Positions 48,949 to 57,765 of a stretch of 64,000 bases of DNA are shown one piece after another. Source of the DNA: Ruminococcus sp. Marseille-P6503 (GTDB lineage: Bacteria > Bacillota > Clostridia > Oscillospirales > Ruminococcaceae); the NCBI RefSeq assembly GCF_900604945.1, contig NZ_UWPB01000002.1, positions 992,001-1,056,000 of the forward strand, written 5' to 3'. Both the position numbers and the translations under genes were made by a program. The stretch's first letter is position 1. Every line of letters starts with the position of its first letter. The notes under the pieces were generated by a model. It did no database searches. It was not told where the DNA came from and saw nothing but the letters and a program-made list of their open reading frames with translations.

Positions 48949-50796
48949 TTATTTTATCCCTACAGTTTCGCTGCCGAAGTATACGTCATACCAGACAAGG
49001 AAAGTAAATACCGTCCAGATTTTTCTGGAATAGTCGTAATGACCGGCTCTGTGATCGTCAAGCAGCTGTACAAGCTTATCGGTTCTGAAGAATTTCGCGG
49101 CGTTTGCAGAGGTAAACTTCTCCCTGACGATATTGTAATATTTATCTTCCTTGAGCCATACCCTTATCGGAACAGGGAAGCCCAGCTTTTTCTTGTTTGC
49201 GGTCTGGGGAGGACAGGCTTTAAGCGCGGCGATCCTCATTGCGTATTTGGTGTTTTCCTTTGTTACGCGGTGCTTGGCAGGTATCTGTTCCGCGAGAGCC
49301 ATTACCTCCTTGTCAAGGAAAGGAACTCTAAGCTCCAGGGAATGAGCCATGCTCATTTTGTCAGCTTTAAGAAGAATGTCGCCGGTCATCCACAAGTGCA
49401 GATCGAGATACTGCATCTGAGTGACCTCGTCATTGTTACTGCATTTGTCATAGAAAGGCTTGGTGATAGCCTGAGGAGCCGGAGCGTCGGTTTTTATACT
49501 GAGAAGCTCCTTACGCTCCTTTTCAGTGAAGATAAAAGCGTTTCCTATAAAGCGTTCCTGAAGATCCTGAGAGCCTCTGATGAGGAAGTTTATACCGTGC
49601 TTATGCGGAAGATGCTGAGCAAGCGCGCCTATTCCCCGTCTGACAGGCTTTGGTATTTTATTGTAGGCTGCCATATCGGCAGGGTTGTGATAAATATTAT
49701 ATCCGCCGAATATTTCGTCCGCTCCCTCGCCGCTGAGAACTACCTTGACCTTCTGAGAGGCAAGCTGGCAGACAAAAAAGAGAGCGACAGCCGCGGGATC
49801 GGCAAGAGGTTCGTCCATATGATACTGTATTTTGGCGAAATTGCCCCAGTATTCTTCAGGCGTAATAACTTTTGAGTTGTTTTCCTTATGTATATACTTG
49901 GAAAATTCCTTGGCATAGCCTATCTCGTTGTATTTCTCATCTTCGCCGAACCCTACGGTAAAGGTCTTGTCAACGTCTGCAACGGCGGCTACATAGCTTG
50001 AATCAACGCCGCTTGAAAGGAATGAGCCTACTTCAACGTCGGCTATTTTGTGAGCCTCTACGGAGTTTTTGAAAGTTTCGGTTATTCTGTTTACCCATTC
50101 GTCAAGATCAGGCTTGCTGTCCGGAGTAAACTTGACCTCCCAATAGCGTTTAACCTCCATTTTACCGTCCTTATAAATAAAGTAGTGAGCGGCAGGAAGC
50201 TTATATACGTTCTTGAAAAAGGTTTCGGAAGTGGGAGAATACTGAAATGTCAGGTAATTCTCCAGAGCGGCTTCATTAAGCTCCTTTCTGAAATCCGGAT
50301 GGTCGAGAAAGCTTTTTATCTCGCTTCCCCACATCAGAGTTTCACCCATTTTTGCATAGTATACGGGCTTGATTCCGAAGAAATCCCTTGCGCCGAAGAT
50401 CTGATCCTTATTTTTATCAAAAATAACAAAGCCGAACATACCTCTCAGCCTGTTGAGCATATCAACGCCCCATTCCTCATAGCCGTGAACGAGCACTTCG
50501 GTATCAGTATGGGTGTAAAAGCTGTGTCCCTTTTCAAGCAGCTCCTCTCTCAGCTCCTGATAGTTGTATATCTCGCCGTTAAAGGTTATCACGACCGACT
50601 TATCCTCATTGAAAATAGGCTGGCTGCCCTTATCTGAGAGGTCGATAATAGAAAGTCTGCGAAAGCCCATAGCGACCTGCTCATCGACATATTTACCGTC
50701 GGAATCGGGACCGCGGTGCTTGATTCTGTCCATCATTTTTCCAAGGACGATGGAAGCGTCGTTTATTTTATTTGTAAAGCCAACAAAACCGCACAT
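48949..50796 (-). CDS. asnB: Asparagine synthase (glutamine-hydrolysing)
   Basis: 615 residues. The N-terminal glutaminase begins MCGFVGFTN with Cys2 as nucleophile after Met removal, then RIKHRGPDSDG, FNGEIYNYQELR and TDTEVLVHGYEEWG. The synthetase domain has the PP-loop VGSFLSSGVDSSYVAAV and VLSGEGADEIFGGY. It makes asparagine from aspartate, ATP and glutamine. It has its own promoter. Confidence 0.96.
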   Translation of the reverse strand: MCGFVGFTNKINDASIVLGKMMDRIKHRGPDSDGKYVDEQVAMGFRRLSIIDLSDKGSQPIFNEDKSVVITFNGEIYNYQELREELLEKGHSFYTHTDTEVLVHGYEEWGVDMLNRLRGMFGFVIFDKNKDQIFGARDFFGIKPVYYAKMGETLMWGSEIKSFLDHPDFRKELNEAALENYLTFQYSPTSETFFKNVYKLPAAHYFIYKDGKMEVKRYWEVKFTPDSKPDLDEWVNRITETFKNSVEAHKIADVEVGSFLSSGVDSSYVAAVADVDKTFTVGFGEDEKYNEIGYAKEFSKYIHKENNSKVITPEEYWGNFAKIQYHMDEPLADPAAVALFFVCQLASQKVKVVLSGEGADEIFGGYNIYHNPADMAAYNKIPKPVRRGIGALAQHLPHKHGINFLIRGSQDLQERFIGNAFIFTEKERKELLSIKTDAPAPQAITKPFYDKCSNNDEVTQMQYLDLHLWMTGDILLKADKMSMAHSLELRVPFLDKEVMALAEQIPAKHRVTKENTKYAMRIAALKACPPQTANKKKLGFPVPIRVWLKEDKYYNIVREKFTSANAAKFFRTDKLVQLLDDHRAGHYDYSRKIWTVFTFLVWYDVYFGSETVGIK

Positions 50797-50848
50797 ATCA
50801 ATTCCTCATTTCTGAAATAGTAAAACTAAAATACAGGCAATAATATAT

Positions 50849-50877
50849 ATTATACATCAATTTTCCCTGCTTTGCAA
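50849..50877 (-). promoter_or_regulatory. asnB promoter
   Basis: Minus strand TTGCAA (50872-50877), 17-base spacer, TATAAT (50849-50854). Confidence 0.8.
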
Positions 50878-50945
50878 TAGTATAAAATTAAATTTTAGAG
50901 GGGTACAGGTCAAATAATAAAACTGTGGAAAAATAAAATTTTCTA

Positions 50946-50974
50946 TTGCAAGCACAGGATAAATAAGCTATAAT
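50946..50974 (+). promoter_or_regulatory. Promoter of the small membrane protein gene
   Basis: TTGCAA, 17-base spacer, TATAAT (50969-50974), divergent from the asnB promoter. Confidence 0.78.
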
Positions 50975-51063
50975 ATATAGTAAGGAAAACGGCTGGTTTT
51001 TGTTACTGATTTTTAATAAAATTACAGCTGATGTTGAAAATATGCTTGAAAGGCGCTGATTTA

Positions 51064-51261
51064 GTGAGCGGAAACGAAAAAAAGAAAGCCGGAAAATTCA
51101 GATACAGAATAGACATATTGCTTATTGTAAGCCTGTTTATAGTTCTGATAACCTTCTGCGCTTATATGATGAATACGGGGCTTGAAGAAACTCTGGAAAA
51201 GGAGAGAGGGGAGGAGATCGTAACTCACGATTACACCTATGACGATTCTTCCGAGGCTTAG
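51064..51261 (+). CDS. Small single-pass membrane protein
   Basis: 65 residues from GTG at 51064, ten bases after GAAAGGCG; an ATG at 51031 has no site. A Lys-rich cytoplasmic start (SGNEKKKAGKFRYR), one helix (IDILLIVSLFIVLITFCAYMM) and an acidic extracellular tail with Tyr/Asp. It has its own promoter. It converges with nrdG with only 12 bases between and no clear terminator. The function is unknown. Confidence 0.6.
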   Translation: MSGNEKKKAGKFRYRIDILLIVSLFIVLITFCAYMMNTGLEETLEKERGEEIVTHDYTYDDSSEA

Positions 51262-51273
51262 CCTTTTGACCTT

Positions 51274-51789
51274 CTATATGTCGCTGACTGTAACCGCCTT
51301 GCCCTGCTTCAGGGATTTTTGCACGTCGATATATCTTTGATTGGCGCTGCCGCGGAAGTGCAGGTCAAAGCTTTTCTGCGCGAGTATAAACGGACCGTCT
51401 ATAAGAAAATCCACTTCCTTAAGCAGCTCCTTATAACCGTTTTCATCGGTTGAATTTTCAAGCAGATATTCAAACGTATAGCCGGTATAGGCGATAACGT
51501 TTAAGGGAAATTCCCTGAAGGCGTGAATTTTTCTTGCCAGCTCCGCCAGAGGCTTACACTGGCAGAAGGGCTCGCCTCCGCTCAGCGTTATACCGTCCAG
51601 CATCGGATTGGAGGTCACCTTTTTATAGATTTCGTCAGTATCGGCCGTACAGCCCCCGTTAAAATCATGAGTCTGGGGATTATGGCAGCCGGGACAGCCG
51701 TGGGGACAGCCTTGGGTGAATACTGTAAATCTGATTCCCGGACCGTCTACAATAGAATCTTCTGCAAAGCCTGCTATTTTTAGTTCCAT
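51274..51789 (-). CDS. nrdG: Anaerobic ribonucleotide reductase activating protein
   Basis: 171 residues after GAAAGGAAC. Radical SAM enzyme with GCPHGCPGCHN (CxxxCxxC) and the downstream LSGGEPFCQ. It makes the glycyl radical of NrdD using S-adenosylmethionine. It lies 100 bases downstream of nrdD in the same orientation. Confidence 0.95.
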   Translation of the reverse strand: MELKIAGFAEDSIVDGPGIRFTVFTQGCPHGCPGCHNPQTHDFNGGCTADTDEIYKKVTSNPMLDGITLSGGEPFCQCKPLAELARKIHAFREFPLNVIAYTGYTFEYLLENSTDENGYKELLKEVDFLIDGPFILAQKSFDLHFRGSANQRYIDVQKSLKQGKAVTVSDI

Positions 51790-51833
51790 TTTTTGTTCCT
51801 TTCGTATTATTGCGTAGTATCTTGCTGATGAAT

Positions 51834-51869
51834 AACGGACGAATTAACCTGTTAATTCGTCCGTTTTTT
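51834..51869 (+). terminator. Perfect 14-bp hairpin between nrdD and nrdG
   Basis: AACGGACGAATTAA - CCTG - TTAATTCGTCCGTT. The T-run lies on the plus strand, so it terminates rightward transcription, not the nrd mRNA. On the nrd mRNA it is an intercistronic stem. Confidence 0.8.
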
Positions 51870-51888
51870 GTATCCTGATCAGAATTTA

Positions 51889-54138
51889 TCAGCAGCAGCC
51901 CTTAATTCGCGGAATCCTTTCCGTATATACTCTGGAATGCTCCGCCTCGCTTCTGCCGCACATGGGGCATTTGTCGCCTATAATTCCGGTGTATCCGCAT
52001 ACCGGATCACGGTCTACAGGGTGATTGATAGCTCCGTAGCCGATACCCTGCTCCTTCATGCAGCGGATAACCTTTTCAAACGCGGTAAGATTTGTGGAGG
52101 GGTCTCCGTCAAGCTCGATATAGCTGATATGTCCCGCGTTGGTAAGAGCGTGATAGGGGGCTTCAATTTTGATTTTTTCAAAGGCGCTGATGTTGTAGTA
52201 AACCGGAACGTGGAAAGAGTTTGTATAATAATCTCTGTCTGTAACGCCGGCGATCTCGCCGTAGCGTTTCTTATCCATTCTGACAAATCTGCCGGAAAGT
52301 CCTTCCGCGGGAGTTGCAAGCAGCGAAAAATTAAGTCCGGTGCGCTTTGTTTCCTCGTCCATGCGCTCGCGCATATGGGTAACTATTTCAAGTCCGAGCT
52401 CTCTTGCCTCCTCCGATTCTCCGTGGTGCTTTCCTATCAGGGTTTTAAGCGTTTCTGCCAGCCCGATAAAGCCGACGGAAAGAGTACCGTGCTTGAGTAC
52501 CTCGGCGACCTCGTCGTTAACGCTGAGCTTTTCGGAATCGATCCAAACCCCCTGTCCCATAAGGAATGGATAATTTTTTACCTTTTTGGAGCACTGGATT
52601 CTGAAACGGTGCATAAGCTGTTCAATGCACATATCCATCATTTCGTCAAGGCTGTCAAAGAAAGCTCCTATATTTCCCTGAGCCTTTATCGCAAGACGGG
52701 GAAGGTTGATGGAGGTAAAAGAAAGGTTTCCCCTTCCCGTTACGATCTCTCTGGAAGGATCGTAGGCGTTGCCTATAACTCTGGTGCGGCAGCCCATATA
52801 CGCGATCTCGGTATCGGGATTGCCCGGCTTATAATACTGGAGATTGAAGGGCGCGTCTATAAACGAGAAGTTGGGGAAAAGTCTTTTTGCCGAAACTCTG
52901 CAGGCAAGCTTGAACAGATCGTAGTTCGGGTCGGTAGGATTGTAATTGACGCCGTCCTTGACCTTGAAAATATGTATAGGGAAAATAGGCGTCTCGCCGT
53001 TTCCAAGACCGGCCTCCTGCGCCAGCAGAACGTTTTTGATTACCATTCTGCCTTCAATAGAGGTATCAGTGCCGTAATTTATCGACGAAAACGGAGTCTG
53101 AGCTCCCGCTCTTGAATTCATGGTATTAAGATTGTGTATGAGAGCCTCCATCGCCTGATAGGTAGCTCTGTCGGTTTCCTTTACGGACGCCTTAAAGGCA
53201 AAGCTCTGGATTTTCTTTACCGTTGCGGCGTCGGTAAAAGCGGAAAGCAGCTCTGCTTCAGCCTCCTGGTATCCGTTGTCGTTGGAAAGCGCAGGAACGA
53301 GACCCTTTTCGGAACACAGCTTTTCTGCAAGCTTTTTTGAAATCTCATAGCTGTCGGTCACGCCCGCCATAAGGGAAAGGGCTCTGTGAATATTATCGCG
53401 GTAACGGTGCCGGAAGGTTTTCTTTACGCCCTCAGCCATATCGTAATCAAACTTTGGGATAGACTGTCCGCCGTGCTGGTCGTTTTGGTTGGACTGAATA
53501 GCGATACAGGCAAGCGCGGCATAGCTTGAAATATCATTGGGGGTTCTGAGGTATCCGTGTCCGGTGGAAAAGCCCTTGTTGAAAAGCTTGGTAAGGTCGA
53601 TCTGAGTACAGGTCGTGGTAAGCGTATAGAAATCCAAATCGTGAATATGAATATCTCCCTCGGCGTGGGCTTTGGCGTGCTTGGGGTCAAGCACATACAT
53701 TTCGTAGAATTCCTTTGCCCCGGCAGAGCCGTATTTGAGCATTGTTCCCATTGCGGTATCGCCGTCTATGTTTGCGTTTTCGCGCTTCAGGTCCATATCC
53801 TTGGCAGGCTTGAAGGTAAGATCCTCGTAAACCTTCATAAGGCGGGTGTTCATTTCCCTGGCTCTGGTTCTTGTGGAACGATAAAGTATATACGCTTTTG
53901 CGGTAGCGGCGTGTCCCTCTTCAATAAGAACCTTTTCAACGCAGTCCTGAATTTCCTCAACGGTAGGAGAGGTAAGATTCATTTCCATAAGCATATCCGC
54001 TACCTTACCGGCAAGCTCCAGCGCTTCCTCATAGTTGCTTCCGCCTACCGACTGGGCAGCTTTAAAAATAGCGTTGGCTATTTTTTCGATATTGAACGTA
54101 ACGTTTCTTCCGTCTCTTTTTTTGATTTTAATTATCAT
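51889..54138 (-). CDS. nrdD: Anaerobic (class III) ribonucleoside-triphosphate reductase
   Basis: 749 residues from the ATG at 54138 after GGAGGTAGGAG. N-terminal ATP-cone (IIKIKKRDGRNVTFNIEKIANAIFKAA), the catalytic barrel, and a C-terminal zinc site (PVCGYTGIIGDKCPMCG). The glycyl-radical region is probably RIPRIKGCC, so the protein stops two residues after the likely radical Gly, a shorter tail than in Escherichia coli. It makes deoxyribonucleotides without oxygen. A strong promoter and a probable NrdR box precede it. Confidence 0.95.
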   Translation of the reverse strand: MIIKIKKRDGRNVTFNIEKIANAIFKAAQSVGGSNYEEALELAGKVADMLMEMNLTSPTVEEIQDCVEKVLIEEGHAATAKAYILYRSTRTRAREMNTRLMKVYEDLTFKPAKDMDLKRENANIDGDTAMGTMLKYGSAGAKEFYEMYVLDPKHAKAHAEGDIHIHDLDFYTLTTTCTQIDLTKLFNKGFSTGHGYLRTPNDISSYAALACIAIQSNQNDQHGGQSIPKFDYDMAEGVKKTFRHRYRDNIHRALSLMAGVTDSYEISKKLAEKLCSEKGLVPALSNDNGYQEAEAELLSAFTDAATVKKIQSFAFKASVKETDRATYQAMEALIHNLNTMNSRAGAQTPFSSINYGTDTSIEGRMVIKNVLLAQEAGLGNGETPIFPIHIFKVKDGVNYNPTDPNYDLFKLACRVSAKRLFPNFSFIDAPFNLQYYKPGNPDTEIAYMGCRTRVIGNAYDPSREIVTGRGNLSFTSINLPRLAIKAQGNIGAFFDSLDEMMDMCIEQLMHRFRIQCSKKVKNYPFLMGQGVWIDSEKLSVNDEVAEVLKHGTLSVGFIGLAETLKTLIGKHHGESEEARELGLEIVTHMRERMDEETKRTGLNFSLLATPAEGLSGRFVRMDKKRYGEIAGVTDRDYYTNSFHVPVYYNISAFEKIKIEAPYHALTNAGHISYIELDGDPSTNLTAFEKVIRCMKEQGIGYGAINHPVDRDPVCGYTGIIGDKCPMCGRSEAEHSRVYTERIPRIKGCC

Positions 54139-54276
54139 TTTTCTCCTACCTCCATACATATATTGCAGATTATCAAATATACGCTAAATAACATAAAAGC
54201 TGTTTTGTAATAGTTGGTCATTTATATGTTTTTAAACTGTCACTTTAAAAACAGCCGTAAGTTGCTTTGAAAAGAC

Positions 54277-54294
54277 ACCACAATATCTTGTGGT
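54277..54294. promoter_or_regulatory. Probable NrdR box
   Basis: ACCACAATATCTTGTGGT has perfect 7-bp arms with an AT-rich centre and lies 20-37 bases downstream of the nrdD -10. NrdR represses ribonucleotide reductase genes through such palindromes. Confidence 0.55.
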
Positions 54295-54313
54295 CTTTAA
54301 ATCGCCATAAACA

Positions 54314-54342
54314 AGTATATAGTATTCCGACTTTATTGTCAA
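54314..54342 (-). promoter_or_regulatory. nrdD promoter
   Basis: Minus strand TTGACA (54337-54342), 17-base spacer, TATACT (54314-54319). The leader is about 170 bases. Confidence 0.8.
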
Positions 54343-54436
54343 GTAGATAAGTGCCAAAAAAAGCGTTCTTGTTTTGTATACACTGCACAAAGAAGCTTGT
54401 AGGAAAAATAACCCTGAACAGACTAACGAAGCATCA

Positions 54437-54583
54437 ATGCAATATGTAATGGTTTTTAGCTTTACTGATAAAAACGGCAGAAATTTTAGTGTAAAGTTTA
54501 AAACCATGACATATAAAACGGCTTGTATAAATATTTTAAGCGGACTCAGTAAAAAAATCGGAAAAAACGTTTTATTTTTATGA
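54437..54583 (+). CDS. Possible small protein
   Basis: 48 codons (MQYVMVFSFTDKNGRNFSVK... ends KIGKNVLFL). The translation looks protein-like, with alternating beta and helix patterns, but there is only a weak upstream site and no clear promoter. The longer frame from 54374 is less likely. The rest of 54584-54780 shows no gene. Confidence 0.3.
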   Translation: MQYVMVFSFTDKNGRNFSVKFKTMTYKTACINILSGLSKKIGKNVLFL

Positions 54584-54780
54584 TAAAAAATAAAGCTGAT
54601 TTTTTGGACAGATAAAATGCGCGACACAATTATTGCTGCGTGTCAAGTAAAAATGCCTTATTATAATATAACTATTCCAATTTTAATATGCTGCATATAT
54701 ATACTTGCACATTGTCGCCCGAAAAATAATTTTTCAGCATATACCGTCAAAGCCGGAGTATGTTCGCTGCGTGCTTTGCT

Positions 54781-54826
54781 TAAAAAAAGACCGTTTCAGC
54801 AGCCGGAGCGGCAGTGAAACGGTCTT
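54781..54826 (-). terminator. Terminator of the P-type ATPase gene
   Basis: Perfect 12-bp stem (AAGACCGTTTCA and its complement) followed on the minus strand by seven T residues. Confidence 0.92.
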
Positions 54827-54840
54827 ATTGAGTTTGATTT

Positions 54841-57522
54841 TTATTTTCTGCGGGCTTTTGAGGAAAGCTTTCCGGCTATGCCAGCGGCAATAGGTATAGC
54901 GGCGGAAAAGCCTATGGAGATGAGCCAGCCCGTAAGCCCCAGAGGGGCAATGGCAAATATTTTACTCAGGAAGGGCACAAACATACACGCGCCAAGGCAC
55001 AGCAGAGAAACTATAACCGAGAATATAAGAAACGGGTTTGAAAAATAGGGTACTGAAAAAAGATTTTTCTCCTCGCTTTTACATTCAAACACATGAATTA
55101 ACTGGGAAAGTATAAGCGTTATAAGAGCGCCCGTTCTTGCGGCGTCAAGCGTACAGCCGGTTTTGAGCAGGAATGTAAACGCGGCAAGGGTGCACAAGCC
55201 TATCAGGATCCCGCGAATGATTATTCTTGACAGAAGTCCGCCGCTGAAAAAGCTGTCGCTTTCCTTTCTCGGAGGTTTTCTCATTACGGATTTTTCTGAC
55301 GGTTCAACTCCGAGAGCCACAGCCGGAAGTCCGTCGGTAACAAGGTTTACAAGCAGTATCTGAGAGGGAATGAGCACCATGGGAAGTCCCATTATTATTC
55401 CGCCCAGCATTGTCAGAACCTCGCCTATGTTACAGGAAATAAGGTAGCGCACAAATTTTCTGATGTTCTGATATATCGTTCTGCCCTCTTCCACTGCACT
55501 TACAAGCGTCGCGAAGTTATCGTCAAGCAATATGCAGTCGGCAGCCTGCTTTGTTACGTCGGTTCCTGATATACCCATAGATACGCCGATGGAGGCTTCC
55601 TTTACCGCCGGAGCGTCGTTGACGCCGTCTCCCGTCATAGCGCATACATGCCCCTTATCCTTGAACGCCTTTATTATCCTCAGCTTGTGAGCGGGAGTTA
55701 CCCGGGCGAATACGGCGGTTTTTTCCGCTGCCTCGGCAAGCTGGTCGTCGGACATTCTGTCAAGCTCATCTCCGGTCAAAGCCAGGTTGCCTTCGCGCAT
55801 TATACCCGTTTCCCTTGCTACGGCGCAGGCGGTAAGCTTGTGGTCGCCCGTTATCATAACCGTTTTAATGCCTGCCTTTTCACATTCCCTTACCGCCTTC
55901 TTAGCTTCGGGACGGGGGGGATCGGCAAGTCCCATCAGACCGAGAAAGATGGTTTTTCCGCGGTATATTTTTGAAAACGCCATAACTCTCAGTCCGCCTG
56001 ACGCCATTTCATCGTTCTTGCGCAGCATTGCCGCCTTTTCCCGCGGGGTAAGTCTTTCGAGGCTTCCCTCGGAATCGGCGATTATGTACTCGCATTCTCT
56101 TAAAATAACATCTGGGGCGCCTTTTTTGTATATATATTTTTCACCGGCCGCGTCGGTGCAGGTTACCGACATATATCGGGTTTCACTGTCAAAGGGCTGT
56201 TCGTCTATACGCTTCAGCTGAAAACCGGAAACGTCTATACCGCATCTGGCGCAGGCTGAAAGTATAGCGGCTTCCGTCGGATCGCCCTCGGCGGAAAATT
56301 TTGTAAATACGTTTCCCTGCCGGTTGCGCTCCGATGACGGGGAAGCTTTTGCCATACGGGCGTTGTTGCAAGCCATGCCGCAGATAAAAAGCTCGCTTAA
56401 AACCTGATTGTCCCAAGCCATGAGTCTTTGTCCGGAGGCGGTGAAAAGCCCCTGGGAATCGCTTTCGTTCGCCAGGGAATATTCCCCCGACATATATCCG
56501 GCGGTAAATACTTTTTTTACCGCCATTCTGTTCATCGTTACTGTTCCGGTTTTATCGGTGCAGATAACAGTAGCGCAGCCGAGGGTTTCGACAGAATGAA
56601 GCCTGTGTACAAGAGCGTTTCTTTTGAGCATTTTGCGCACGGCAATTGCCAGCGCGATCGTAACGGCGGCGGGAAGCCCTTCGGGAATAGCGGCTATTGC
56701 GATGGATATTCCCGTCATAAGCATATCGAATACAGGCTCGCCTCTTATTACTCCGGCGGCAAATACAAGCGCGCACACGCCAAGACAGATAACGGCAAGC
56801 GTTCTGCCGAGCTCACCCAGCTTTTTCTGCAGGGGAGTAGGGTCGGGTTCAATGTCCTCCAGCATCTGAGATACTCTGCCCATCTGGGTAAGCCCTCCGG
56901 TCGCCGTGATTTCAATTACCGCGTTGCCCTTGGTGCAGACCGTACCCATATAAGCTATGTACGGCAGATTAAGCGAGGTAAATTCTCTTTCGCCGGTGTG
57001 AGGTCTTTTTTCTACGGGAACCGCTTCTCCGGTAAGAATGGATTCGTCGCAGGTGAAGCTTCTGCATGAAACGATTATTCCGTCGGCAGGAATTCTGTCG
57101 CCGGCCTCCACTGTTATCGTATCTCCGGGAACAAGCTGTGAGGCCGGAATAGTTTCCAGCTTTCCGTCGCGATATACTCTGGCGGCAGGCGCGGTCATTT
57201 CCTCCAGCTTCTCCAGGGTTTTTTCACAGCGGTATTCCTGTATGAAGCCCAGAAGCGCGTTTACGATAACGATTATCATTATAGGTATTGCGTCGGTGTA
57301 TTCGCCGAGGGCGACGGATATTACCGTAGCCGCAAGCAGGATCATCACCATTATGTCGTGAAACTGATTGGCGAATATTTTCAGCGCGCTGTTTTTCTTT
57401 TTTGCGGCAAGCCGGTTTTCTCCGTTGATTTTAAGCAGTCTTTCAGCCTCCTGCTGCGGCAGTCCTTTCGGCTTATCCGGCGCGGCTTCGTTCAGTGCCT
57501 TTTTTTCCAGAACCTCAAGCAT
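54841..57522 (-). CDS. P-type calcium-transporting ATPase
   Basis: 893 residues from the ATG at 57522 after GAAAGGAGAG; upstream codons lack a site. Type II features: the N-terminal GLPQQEAERLLKINGENRL, actuator TGEAVPVEK, PEGLPAAVTIALA in helix 4, phosphorylation CDKTGTVTMN, hinge MTGDGVNDAPAVKEASIGVSMG, and about ten helices. It resembles the YloB/SERCA-like group that exports Ca2+. In sporulators such pumps can serve vegetative or spore calcium. The ion is inferred. Confidence 0.92.
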   Translation of the reverse strand: MLEVLEKKALNEAAPDKPKGLPQQEAERLLKINGENRLAAKKKNSALKIFANQFHDIMVMILLAATVISVALGEYTDAIPIMIIVIVNALLGFIQEYRCEKTLEKLEEMTAPAARVYRDGKLETIPASQLVPGDTITVEAGDRIPADGIIVSCRSFTCDESILTGEAVPVEKRPHTGEREFTSLNLPYIAYMGTVCTKGNAVIEITATGGLTQMGRVSQMLEDIEPDPTPLQKKLGELGRTLAVICLGVCALVFAAGVIRGEPVFDMLMTGISIAIAAIPEGLPAAVTIALAIAVRKMLKRNALVHRLHSVETLGCATVICTDKTGTVTMNRMAVKKVFTAGYMSGEYSLANESDSQGLFTASGQRLMAWDNQVLSELFICGMACNNARMAKASPSSERNRQGNVFTKFSAEGDPTEAAILSACARCGIDVSGFQLKRIDEQPFDSETRYMSVTCTDAAGEKYIYKKGAPDVILRECEYIIADSEGSLERLTPREKAAMLRKNDEMASGGLRVMAFSKIYRGKTIFLGLMGLADPPRPEAKKAVRECEKAGIKTVMITGDHKLTACAVARETGIMREGNLALTGDELDRMSDDQLAEAAEKTAVFARVTPAHKLRIIKAFKDKGHVCAMTGDGVNDAPAVKEASIGVSMGISGTDVTKQAADCILLDDNFATLVSAVEEGRTIYQNIRKFVRYLISCNIGEVLTMLGGIIMGLPMVLIPSQILLVNLVTDGLPAVALGVEPSEKSVMRKPPRKESDSFFSGGLLSRIIIRGILIGLCTLAAFTFLLKTGCTLDAARTGALITLILSQLIHVFECKSEEKNLFSVPYFSNPFLIFSVIVSLLCLGACMFVPFLSKIFAIAPLGLTGWLISIGFSAAIPIAAGIAGKLSSKARRK

Positions 57523-57679
57523 TTTATAGGCTCTCCTTTCGTTTTCGCAGTTACATTGACAGATTGTCCGTATAGTTAATTGTATTCTGCGATTTAAAAG
57601 ATATGACAGAAAGAAGCGCGCGGAAGGATATGCCGGCGGGCGGTAAAAGCGGCAATTGCTGCGCATTTATGCGTTTTGC

Positions 57680-57708
57680 TTGACAATTGTCATTAAATGT
57701 AGTAAAAT
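57680..57708 (+). promoter_or_regulatory. Citrate synthase promoter
   Basis: TTGACA, 17-base spacer, TAAAAT (57703-57708). Confidence 0.75.
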
Positions 57709-57765
57709 AAATATGTTAAGCTTGCGTCGGCTGAGTTAATTCTATACGAAATGAGATGAAAAATA

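Noticed and set aside
51868-53115. Long plus-strand open frame opposite nrdD
   Set aside because: Shadow of the nrdD coding sequence; no ribosome binding site or recognisable domain.
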